From NCBI GenBank assembly GCA_034620365.1, contig JAQGEQ010000192.1, positions 3,281,001-3,345,000 on the forward strand: 64,000 nt of DNA. The letters are read 5' to 3'. The notes under the pieces are model-generated. The model worked only from the letters and a program-made list of their open reading frames with translations, ran no database searches and had not been told where the DNA came from. Made by a program: the position numbers and the translations under genes. Source of the stretch: Pegea sp. RAD2-039 (lineage: Eukaryota > Chordata > Thaliacea > Salpida > Salpidae). Of this stretch, positions 14,501 to 24,107 are shown piece after piece (position 1 is the stretch's first letter; each line of letters begins with the position of its first letter).

Positions 14501-17500
14501 TTTATTCAAATCTACAAATTCTTTCAGTAACAAACTGATCAGTTTCTTTACGTATTTTTCTATTTAACTAGTCTTTGAGTTAAATGCATGCTATCAAGTT
14601 ATTCTTACATTTTTTTACAATACTTTTAAAGAATGATGTTTTAATGACTTGTTTAGATACTAAGTTTTGGTTTACTGAGCTCAAACCATTTACGAGATAC
14701 TCGCTAGCAGTTACTCCTGTAACAAATGATCTAGTTGACACAAAAGAAAAGGACAGATTCGTACCGGCAGAAACAACATTTTATACAAGTACATTTATTA
14801 AGCAACTACTTATTTTCTTTGAGCTTCACTAGTTGAAATCTTTTAACTATATTATTATTATTAAAACTTTGTTAAATTACTTGCTGTAAAACTGTTAGTC
14901 TTTTTTAGCTTGTGAAAACATAAGTTTCAAGAATAACAACTAAAACTGTTTAATTATATTGAATAATTCAAAATTCATTTACATCAAACTGTAACAGGTT
15001 TATGATTATTAATAAATTATTTATGATATCAACTTCCTAGAGTCTCCTGGATTGCATGATATGTCCTTAAAAATGAAAGGTCGCGAATTAATTGTCGCAT
15101 GGGAATCACATAACGCAGACGGATTAACTGAATACCAAATTACTTTTTATGGTCCTTCAAAATACAAACCAAATACTCAAAATGGAACAGACGAATGGCA
15201 AGAAAAGGTATTTAGATGGAAAGTGCAAAGAAACCAGCTTACTACTCATATCAAATAAATTTGTGTTATTAGATTAATGAGCCTGAACATATAGTGATAA
15301 GATACAGAGAAGACAAATCATATACTTTTGTCGACCCTCTTCCTTATTATTGGTATTTAGTTGAACTAACTCCAATATTTGACGAAGAAAAGGTAGAACC
15401 TATTATCCAAGCAATTCAAATCAGTTAGTTTTAATTCCTTTGTAATTACAACAGTGTTTATCAAACTTTCATTTTTTGTAGTTCCAAACAGAGATAAAAA
15501 AGTTCCTAACATCACTACTGATGTGTACAATGTAACTCACTCTAGCGCGATTTTGCAATGGAATGTTCCATCTGGTGATCAATATCTTCCGATACAGTCT
15601 GAGATTTGGATCCAATATCAACCCATAGGAGATATCTGGGCTTCTGAAACCCTCTATGTACAACGTGGGTTAATTAGTTACTATTATTTGTTAATTTCAA
15701 ACGAATCTAGTTTCAAAAGTATTTTGTTTTTAACAAAGTCATTTACTTTAGCCACGGAAACAAAAATAAAACTGAAGAACTTAAAGTCAGCTACATATTA
15801 CGAGTTCAAGGTTTGGTTTAAAACAGATAATGGTACCGTAGTTTCACGTGGTGACTTCAAAACACGTAAGACATATTTGAATTTCAAGTAAAATTTGTAA
15901 TTGATTCATTATTTCAGTTGCTGAAATAAAAATCGATCTTGTGGTAATTGGTAATAACGCTACATCGTTTAAAGCCAAATGGACTCCGCATAAGCTTAGT
16001 GCTCTAACTGGATACCGATTTGAGTATAAGACGCTGAATAAGCCAGACGTTAGATTATATACAAGCTAATATTTAAAAAAAGTTAATTTATATTATACTA
16101 CGTTTTAGACAAATGAAAGCGTGATAATTAAGTTCGGTAAAGACGAAACTGAGACAGATATCACTGATTTGGAGCCGTCTACATCGTATCAAGTGAAGAT
16201 ACGACCAATTTATGGTAAAGAATATGGAAGCCAAGAAGCAATGGTTTTGTTCTGCACCGGTAACTCACTAAATTTGATTTTTTAAAGACTCTTATTTTAT
16301 TACAATAAATGCAAAGGAGAATGCCCGAAAAGAGAACCTCTTGCTAACACACATTTCACAAATAATTTTTCAATTTTTCTTTATCTTTCAAGCTCCTTTA
16401 CGTCCTCCAAGATTGAAAATGATGAGAAATAGCAACGCAAGAATGCGACTTTGGTGGCGACTATATAAGAGCATACCTGTTGATTATGTTATATTGAAAG
16501 TATTTCCAAGCAATGTTCCGTCAACGAAAGAAAACACCAAGGTTTTGTACCTTGCAAATTATCATATTTTATTTTAAAAAAACCGTTAGGAATTACATGA
16601 AATTAATTTTTGATTAAACATTAAATGATTTTTGTTAACTTAAAAATCAAATGAAATAGATCTCACGGCAAAATTACCCAATTATTGCTGTATGGTATTA
16701 AGTATTTACAATTAAAATTGTTGATAAATATTTTGAATGAAAATATTCAGAGAGTACAGTAAACTATTTTTAAAATAATAAGAATTACCTAATCAACCAA
16801 TTAAATAGAGATATCAAATTAATTATTTTGTTACCATCTTTTTGTATTGGCTATCCGTCCATATATTTATCCGCCGTAAACTTATTTTAGTATTCAGAAT
16901 GTCATTTTTTATGTTGATTTTTTTAGATGAGGCCTATTTAAAATAATTTTGTGGGATTCTTACTTGAAATTAATTTTTTAAGATTTAGTTTGTCTTACAT
17001 TATTAATCAAATATTTGTAGGTTATAAAAGTAAACTCTCCAGAAAAATCTTCTATTACCATAAAAAAATTGAAAGGAATCTCTTACAACGTTTCAATAAC
17101 TTCTCATCTTGTGTCTTCCAATGGAAGTCATATTTCAAGTGCAGCCAGAAAAATGATATCTCCACCAAAATGTATTTTTTCTGATTTTTTACTTGAATAT
17201 ATTGAGTTGTATAATACTTTGGATTATTTATAAAACTATTATTTGCAGTTTAAAACTCTTATTGCATACTAAATTACTATTATTTTTTAGCTTTGATCAA
17301 GCCTTTAATAATTATTGAAGAGAATGGAGCTTATTCTTTAACTTTTACTGTTAAAACTTTTGGATATAATGTAACTGCAGATTGTGAACCATTAAATAAT
17401 ATTAACTTAGGACCAAGCAGAGCTCAAATAGAAGTAAACTTTCTTCTTTTTAATCATTATGTTTATTTTACCATTCTTTAAAATTTTATAAATCCTAATA

Positions 17501-20500
17501 AACTTTTAGCTTGCTTTATAAATATCGAAACCAATATATTTGGAGTTATGAATTGCTAATAAGTAATAAATAAATGTTTGCTAATTTTTTAAGAAAATTA
17601 ATTAAAGCAAATTAACAAGCTGATTGAACAAATCAGTTCTAGATAAACTTATTGCTGCTGATAAGCATAGAAAGAATTTTTTTGTATACTTTTTATAAGA
17701 AAATCAAAAAATTCTTTTGAAAAATTATTACATTTTCAGCAAAAGTCAAGTTCTAAAGGTTTTGTAACAATGAGATGCCGCAATCTGAACCCTGGGACTC
17801 CATATAAAGTTAAAGCGAGAATAAGTAGCGAGTATGTAATTTATAGTCTTATAAATTTTGCTTGATTGGTGTAATAAGCTTAAGCTTGCGTTATTAACCT
17901 TTAAAAGAAACAAATTTTAGATTAAATCAATTTTTAACTACTTAAAAAGTAATAATTTGAAGTATTTTTTTTAATTTGTAGTAGTATATGGAAGCTTTAA
18001 GTCTAAATACATTAAACAGAACTGCTATATAAATTTTGATAAATTTGTAGAGATATGGTAGGCATGGAAAAGCAAGTGAAAACAAGAACAGCCAATATTG
18101 CACCTACAAATTTGATGCTAGTAGAGGTAAGTAAATAGCAAATGTTTAATTATCAATACAGTTACGATATAATTCCTGTTACAGCCTCCGTTTAATGAGT
18201 CCACTTCATTAGAAGCTCACTGGAAGACTCCTAAGTCTGTGTCTGATGCTACTTTAGTTTATGAACTGATCTATCATCCTGTAAATGATCTAACAGCTGT
18301 AAAAAGTAAAACTATTCCTGCTGATAGACGAAGGAAGTACACGTAAGAGCCTAAGAAGTCTACAAATTGAATGTTTCTCGAACGTCTTTTATTTTCTTGT
18401 TTATAGGGTAGTTTTAGATGGTTTAATACCAAATGAAACTTATGCAGCGAGCATTAAAGCAATTCCTATCGAACAAGATTTAGAATATGCTGAGGCTCCT
18501 GCACCTGCTTCAGAGTCAATCCAAGCTTTTGGTATAATCAAACCCGAAAAACTAACCTTGAAGGTTTGATAATGAAATATTGAAGCATTTAGTTTTTAGA
18601 TAAAGACCGCATTATCTGAAATTCTTTTTATTTTATAATTATTATAACTCTTCCTTCTTGCTCGCAGCTTGATCCTAGCAGTAAAGAAAATTTGAACATA
18701 TCTTGGTCCCCATCTGTATATCAAAATGTATATAGATATGAAGTTTCACTAGTTTCAGTTACAAATCAAAGTGATTTTATTGTTCGAACTGTACCAGGAA
18801 ATCAAACTAGATACATATTCAGGTAAAGTTGGAAACGAAATATCCTACATTTAGCTGGTGTATGACTTAATGCCAATAGTTAATTTATAAATAATAACTA
18901 ATACTATTATCTGTTTCTGTTATAATTAGCATCTATATCACTCTGATCACTTCAATGATAAAAATATCTTTATGGTTTTTGAATAAATATCAAAAATAAT
19001 GATTAGTTTTAACTTCTTCTTTTCATTTTGTTGTAGAAATATTGAAGGACAAAAACTTTACAAGATACAACTTAAAGTCTTGTACACAAACATGTCAAAA
19101 AATTCACAAACTTACGGACTTGATTCGATCACATCACTTCACCTAGGGAATGTCAAAACAAATTCTGCTGACTTAATTTGGGAATATGTCAATAATTCAC
19201 AAAATAATTTTAGCTTTTATATAAACTTTAATGAAGGATTCGACAATAGGTCCCAAATTAAAGGGATACAGGAACCTCACTACGCGTAAGAAACATTTTT
19301 TTTTGTTCTGATAGAGTGACTAACAGATGTTATTTCTAGAAAATATTTGTAATTAGTTTTATGAATATTTATGTTTGTTATAATAGGTTAACGAAGTTAG
19401 AAAAGAACAAACAATATGCTTTAGATGTTGGAGTTATGTACAATGATAGGATTTTATCAGAAACAGTTTCCACTAGGGTATATTACAAATTATTTATATT
19501 TTGCCAAGCAGTCTATCTTGATATTAGCAGCTTATTAAGAATTTAATCTAAATCTTAATTATTATTCATCTATCAGAAATTATTTCGATTTTCTAACTTT
19601 TGTAGTTCAAAACTGATTCATATAAAGAAAAAATTCCAAAAGACCTCACTGAATTAGGTTCTTGTTCATGCACTCAAATGCAAAAGAGACTGAATGTACT
19701 GCAATCCAAACTTGTTGCACAAACACAAACAATTCTTGAGTTAAACCGACAGTAAGTTTCATTAAGATCTATAAGTTTATAATTTCATTTTTTAGGTAAA
19801 TATATCTAGGAATTGTTTGATATTGTACTGTATTAGTTATATTATAAGTAAACAAAAGTAAAGATTAGGGGCTTTGTCTATACAATACTTGTCACTACAT
19901 TTATACTATTTATAATAGCAAGTTAGAAAAAAGTTGAAAAAGTTTATTTGGGTACGAAGAAAAATATGTTTTTATTTGTTTACTATTTATCACAAACATT
20001 AGTTTTTTTCAAGGACTCGTTGTCAATGGCCAGTACTGCAACCACATGTTCGGAAATGGCAAAATAATTTTAAGAAAAATGTTCATCGTTATCTGAATAA
20101 TGATAAAATAGGTGATTCTCGCATCACAAATGCACAAAAGTATAAGATTTGAGTGATGCATAGAATGTGGATCAAATTTGTTTTTTTGAATTCCACCGAG
20201 ATAGCTCAACACGTATCCAGCTTTTTGATTTATCGACATATGTGAAACCTCCGTAAGGTTGTTTCTGCAAACACAGCAATTATTAGCACAGTTGTTTTAT
20301 GAATAGAAAGTTTAAATAGCTATTCACTGTTACAGATTTTCACAAAATTATTTAGTCACATGTGTTAAGTTTTCTTGAAGTTTTATGCTTCACAGAGACA
20401 ATCACGTCTATTACTTCGAATTATCATAGTTGAAATTAAATGAAGGCCCAAATTTCAAGAGAATAGCTTGAAAACAATTAGTACATCTTAAAAAGATGAA

Positions 20501-20674
20501 AGCTTTTTTAGTATTTTAGCTTAATTTAGATTTCATGCTGAATCCTTAGTAAATAAAGTGTAGCAAAGTTAGATTGTAACAAATAAAATACTATTCATTA
20601 AATGCTACTTTTAACATAATTTTTATTTTAGGCTAGATGAATACAAGAATCGCCCTGAAATCAGAACCAATTGA
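2..20674 (+). CDS. Giant secreted-type fibronectin III array protein (5' end outside window, 68 exons)
   Basis: I joined 68 exons by GT-AG sites and reading phase. They encode about 3,200 residues, nearly all of it FN3 modules of about 95 residues, each with an early Trp in strand B (VNW, AKW, VSW, LHW) and a late motif of the form NLxPxTxYxVxVxPxYG. About 33 modules are visible. No kinase, phosphatase, Ig, EGF or membrane segment is seen. The C-terminus is a Cys-Ser-Cys followed by a short coiled coil, then stop at 20,672-20,674. The start codon and any signal peptide lie left of the window. FN3 arrays with an oligomerising tail are typical of extracellular matrix scaffolds, so a secreted multimer is the inferred role. 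The modules are too divergent to name an orthologue. Every junction keeps phase except exon 13 to 14. An AATAAA at 21,227-21,232 is a possible poly(A) signal. Confidence 0.85.
6300..6521 (+). repeat. Dispersed repeat fragment in FN3 intron 21
   Basis: The intron between exons 21 and 22 is far longer than its neighbours. Its last part holds a segment ending TTGTAGCCACGCGTT followed by AAATAAATAAAT. The same GCCACGCGTT end is seen on the minus strand at 62,401-62,430. The TAAA-type tail suggests the 3' end of a non-LTR retroelement or a SINE. The left boundary is not defined. Confidence 0.5.
8615..16259 (+). other. FN3 gene exons 29-56 (modules 15-28)
   Basis: Exons: 8615-8821, 8875-8985, 9041-9141, 9257-9398, 9454-9627, 9844-9963, 10092-10249, 10322-10463, 10516-10698, 11071-11184, 11547-11689, 11785-11917, 12463-12642, 12726-12839, 12893-13029, 13140-13290, 13367-13543, 13630-13737, 13804-13967, 14105-14243, 14319-14489, 14657-14788, 15041-15207, 15273-15423, 15482-15664, 15752-15865, 15918-16048, 16109-16259. 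The alternation of phase-0 and phase-1 modules continues without a break through this block, and lengths agree with phase at every junction. Some sites rest on phase alone: exon 31 is taken from the AG at 9039-9040 because the later AG breaks the frame, and exon 37 from the AG at 10514-10515. Confidence 0.78.
16291..16365 (-). repeat. Dispersed repeat 3' end in FN3 intron 56
   Basis: Read on the minus strand this gives ATGTGTGTTAGC, then a purine-rich stretch, TCTCTTTTCGGGC, and CTCCTTTGCATTTATTG before an AATAAAATAA tail. The same order of motifs occurs at 29,790-29,870 (+) and 62,461-62,525 (-). It is a short truncated copy inside an intron, opposite in orientation to the host gene. Confidence 0.55.
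16393..19477 (+). other. FN3 gene exons 57-66 (divergent C-terminal modules)
   Basis: Exons: 16393-16541, 17021-17171, 17291-17433, 17740-17831, 18051-18126, 18185-18342, 18407-18563, 18668-18822, 19037-19285, 19387-19477. Here the regular one-pair-per-module pattern ends. One module is split over three exons (59-61), several junctions are phase 2, and exon 65 carries the end of one FN3 module and the start of the next. The folds are still FN3-like (for example NISWSPSVYQ, LIWEYVN and LEKNKQYALDV). These modules look older or unrelated to the tandem duplications that built the upstream array. Confidence 0.7.
19606..20674 (+). other. C-terminal Cys-x-Cys plus coiled-coil tail of the FN3 protein
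   Basis: Exon 67 (19606-19751) and exon 68 (20632-20674) encode the last 62 or so residues. After a short polar linker comes GSCSC and then a run with hydrophobic residues at heptad spacing (MQKRLNVLQSKLVAQ, then TILELNRQLDEYKNR), ending a few residues later. A pair of cysteines directly ahead of a short coiled coil is the arrangement of the matrilin oligomerisation domain, where the cysteines lock a parallel coiled coil by disulphides. From this I infer that the FN3 chain assembles into disulphide-linked multimers. The intron between the two exons is about 880 bases. Confidence 0.6.
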
Positions 20675-23039
20675 GAAATCAACCCTGAAAAACTTGTGGT
20701 GGATGTGACTTAGTAGTCATAAATGTATTCTAGTTTCCTGTATATGCCTAAGGAAATATAACTTGCATGAATCAATTGATCTTTTATTATAAAGCTCAAC
20801 ATTTTTCACCCTCAAAAGATATTTCAAATTTTTTTTTCATTCATTTTGAATGAGTTATAATTGTCTGTACTGATCTAACGTTTAAATAGATCACAAACTT
20901 ATACAATTTAGTGGTTTCATATTTTTGTATAGTAATATATATATCATTCTTAAAAGTGTAACCATATTTGATTTTTTTATCAAAAAATGCAAGTTTTTTT
21001 ACTGCTATTCACTACATCTTAGTACACTATAAGCTTGATATTAATTGCTAAAAAGTTCTCTCTTGTGTCATTTTTTCATATATTTTGTCAATGTTTATTC
21101 TTATAATAATAATTATTACAAGTAATAAGAAATAGATAATACTATAGTTCAAAAATAATCATAAATTGTTTTTTAATTTATGTATGTAAAATAGATAATC
21201 AAAGAAATATTTTGCTTTGGACTAAGAATAAAAAACCTTTTAGAACATTTGCAGTTTATCAAATAAATCGCTGATGCATTTTTCAGTTTGCAAAAATAGT
21301 ATTTTTCTTCAAAATGATTTCTTAAATTTACTGCAGATATTCAAGGGTGTAAGAAATGTTTTTAGGATGATAAAAGCCTTGAATCAATCAAGATAAAATT
21401 CTTGGCTTCAATAGTAAATTTAAGAAATGATAGAAAATGTGACGCATACAAAATATAAAATCTTTGTGCTTTAGGTAAAGATAGTTTTTACTAATTTTCA
21501 TTAATTGCATTCAATTTAGTTAAAAAAGTTGAAAACGATCGCTTTAAGAATAGTTTTCACATGAGAGTTATTGAGAACAAATTAGATATTTTAAATTCAT
21601 TTTCTAATCATAAATTCAGAATTATACATCTAAAAATATATTTGAAGTGTACTAAGTTAAGTGGTTGATATATTTTTAATACTTTAGTAACTTCAAAATT
21701 GTTATGAGTGATATTGAAATTTATAAATTTGTAATCTATTTTCTTAATAAATATTTCAAGGAGTTTGAATACAACCTAAATTAGAAAAAATTGATAAAAG
21801 CTAACTAAAACAATTCAGAAAGTTGACAACTTAAGAGTACAACACGCTCGTCTAAATAGTATTATGCAGCAAAGCGCATATTTTCACTTTGTTTCCACCA
21901 GAGTACCCTGCTGTATGGTTTCTGCCCTGGCTTACAGTATGACCGTTCTCGGCCGAAGCAGGTCATACCTAATACCAAAAATTTAAATTAAAGTAATTGA
22001 ATCCACAAGCATTTGAAAGCTGTTCTCGTCGTCTCGGAGAGGAGTCTACTTCAAATGTGCGTCACACATTGTCAGCAATGCGTTAAATGGAAACAAATCT
22101 TTGTGCGTCATCACAAAACTAAAGGACACCTAAATAAACATTTTCAATTTCAGTCATATATTTTTCTGTGAGTTTTAAATCGCAAAACTATCAATTCTAA
22201 AATTATTCAAATACAATGGGAATAACTTATTAGATTATTAGATCAAAGCATCATGACTTTACAAGTCTTAATCCCAGTGTTTTCATGTACTATCTCAGAA
22301 CTAAATGACTATAAATGTTCGGTTTATTGACTTGAAAATAAAATGCAACAAAATAAGTTGTAGCAAGCGTTTCAACTTTTGACTAGATAGATTTTAAAAT
22401 AAATGGTTAAAAAAAAACGTGGAAATTTTAAAGAATAGATCACTATGACTAATACTACGTTATAATGACTTAGCATCAAAATTTTCATGACTGAATTCTA
22501 TGCATTCTATACATCAATTTCAAACATAAAAAAGGGTATATGCTCATACTGTTACTTCCTGGCTTTATTCATTTGTTAAAAAGCTTTTTTATGAAACTTT
22601 TTGCGCTTACTATTCGGTGGATTCACAGACTGAGTAATGAAATAAAAAAAAGTTTTCAAAAATAGCTATGAGCATTTTTTTCGTTTTTTTTTTATTCTTA
22701 TTTTAGGTAGAAAAAAAAACATCGCAACAATTAGTTTGAAAAATGTAAAAATTTTTATCAAGTTTGTTGTTGCAACAATCCATAATTAAAAGCAAATTAT
22801 CAGACAATGAAAACTTATTACAACAATAGTTCAGGAAGTTTATACAAAAGTTTCTAAAAATACAAATTGCAGTATATCAAACTTAGTTTTAAACCTAAAA
22901 ATTGTTGATTTTAAAAATTATAAAACTTATGAAGTTATAATAAAACTGTTTACTTTTTACATTAATGTTGTTAATTGGTAAATACCACAAAACTAAAGTA
23001 TAAAAAAAGAAAAATGTATGTCGATCGAAACGATGAAAG
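20675..23039. other. 3' flank of the FN3 gene and spacer before the 7TM gene
   Basis: No convincing coding region. The first part is probably 3' UTR, with a candidate AATAAA at 21,227-21,232. A less AT-rich patch at about 21,835-22,130 stands out and contains a perfect 8-bp inverted repeat (see separate entry). The rest is AT-rich spacer with homopolymer runs. Confidence 0.5.
21835..22130. repeat. GC-richer island with hairpin, probable dispersed element
   Basis: This patch is clearly richer in G and C than its flanks. It contains GTATGACC ... GGTCATAC, an 8-bp stem (21,938-21,945 with 21,962-21,969), around a core reading GTTCTCGGCCGAAGCAGGTC on the plus strand. A near copy of that core is found at 30,082-30,101. 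The core also resembles part of the internal promoter region of 5S rRNA, but no complete 5S gene can be aligned by eye. A 5S-derived SINE remnant is one possibility. Confidence 0.35.
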
Positions 23040-24107
23040 TTATGTAGATATCACAATGCTATCGTGAACAGAGCTATGGTTCTTAGGGAGACTTTGACTT
23101 TTTTTTAAAAGACTAGATGGACTGATTCTTTCCATTTGAATTGCATTGTTTCTCACCATTCTGTTCTTGCAAAAGCTGCAAAAAATTTCTTTTCTATCTT
23201 CAAAACAAAATATCAAAGAAAAAATGTTAACAAAAAGACTAAAATCATAAAAAGCACTGGACCAGTGGGCTGGTAAAGTCTCTGGAAAAGCTACTGTAAC
23301 CAGAACCATCGTAACTATATCAGAAACTATACAAACCGCAGTACTTTTAAGAGTTGAAAACATAGCTGTCAAAAGACGTTTTTCAGTTCTTACTAGAGCT
23401 TTTCGAGAATCAGTTCTTTTAGATATTCGGCGAGTATTTGCTTTTTGTTTAATAAGTGGGTGGCAGAATAATGCAAAAATCAAAAACTGTGAAACTACTA
23501 AAAGGCCAGCAGCTAGATAACGGGGTAGATGAAATTCTACAGTACGACTGATGCAGCCGAAATCACCCAGCTTATAGCTTAGAGGCTCTATAAAAATCAC
23601 AACAGACACGGCTCCACCAAGCAATATCAAAAGGATACTGAACCAACTAAAAAATGAAACTATTTTTGTATTAAGATACTGAAGAGATGGTTGATTGTAG
23701 AGTAATCTTTGCCTGTACCAAAGAAAAAAGTAAGTTGAAAGGATTGTTAGATAAAATAAGACAATTGACAAGTCCATTGCAACTTCACAAGCGTGGTCAC
23801 CTATTTCACCCTTTTCATGAAAAACTCCTATGCAAGTTATGATCAAAGTAGAAATCATTGTCAGTGCTGTCATTATAGTACTCAAAGCAGCCAGTTGATT
23901 CAAGATTAAACTTTTAGAATTTCTAATCCGATCCTTAAGTCTATGTCTAATGAAGCAAAACAGAATCCAAAAAGTTGCTACAAGAAGCATGATAGTAGAA
24001 CACTGCACAGGAATCCATGAACTTTCGAAAAAGCTTGTCTGATTTCTATCATTTAGAATTGTTTCGTTCATAGTTTTGCTCATATTCTTACGTATTATAA
24101 GCATCAT
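23040..24107 (-). CDS. Orphan seven-transmembrane receptor, uninterrupted coding region
   Basis: 355 codons. Seven hydrophobic segments are visible: about residues 36-58, 71-98, 108-131, 148-172, 194-217, 251-274 and 283-304. The N-terminus is outside-type, with three N-glycosylation sequons (N8-M-S, N14-E-T, N22-Q-T). A Cys at the start of TM3 (DHACEV) and one in the second outer loop (FGCISR) fit the usual GPCR disulphide. The DRY motif is replaced by WYRQR and NPxxY is absent (NIFSLIFCFEDR). The tail is Ser- and Lys-rich, as in receptors controlled by phosphorylation. I cannot assign a ligand family. A 3' splice site directly upstream (TTCCAG before ATTTAACA and the ATG) suggests a 5' UTR intron, with all coding sequence in one exon. 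The first of two adjacent Met codons is taken as start. Confidence 0.8.
   Translation of the reverse strand: MMLIIRKNMSKTMNETILNDRNQTSFFESSWIPVQCSTIMLLVATFWILFCFIRHRLKDRIRNSKSLILNQLAALSTIMTALTMISTLIITCIGVFHEKGEIGDHACEVAMDLSIVLFYLTILSTYFFLWYRQRLLYNQPSLQYLNTKIVSFFSWFSILLILLGGAVSVVIFIEPLSYKLGDFGCISRTVEFHLPRYLAAGLLVVSQFLIFALFCHPLIKQKANTRRISKRTDSRKALVRTEKRLLTAMFSTLKSTAVCIVSDIVTMVLVTVAFPETLPAHWSSAFYDFSLFVNIFSLIFCFEDRKEIFCSFCKNRMVRNNAIQMERISPSSLLKKSQSLPKNHSSVHDSIVIST

Noticed and set aside
21938..21969. Complete 5S rRNA gene
   Set aside because: Only a short core resembles 5S. The rest of the 120-base molecule and its stems cannot be aligned.
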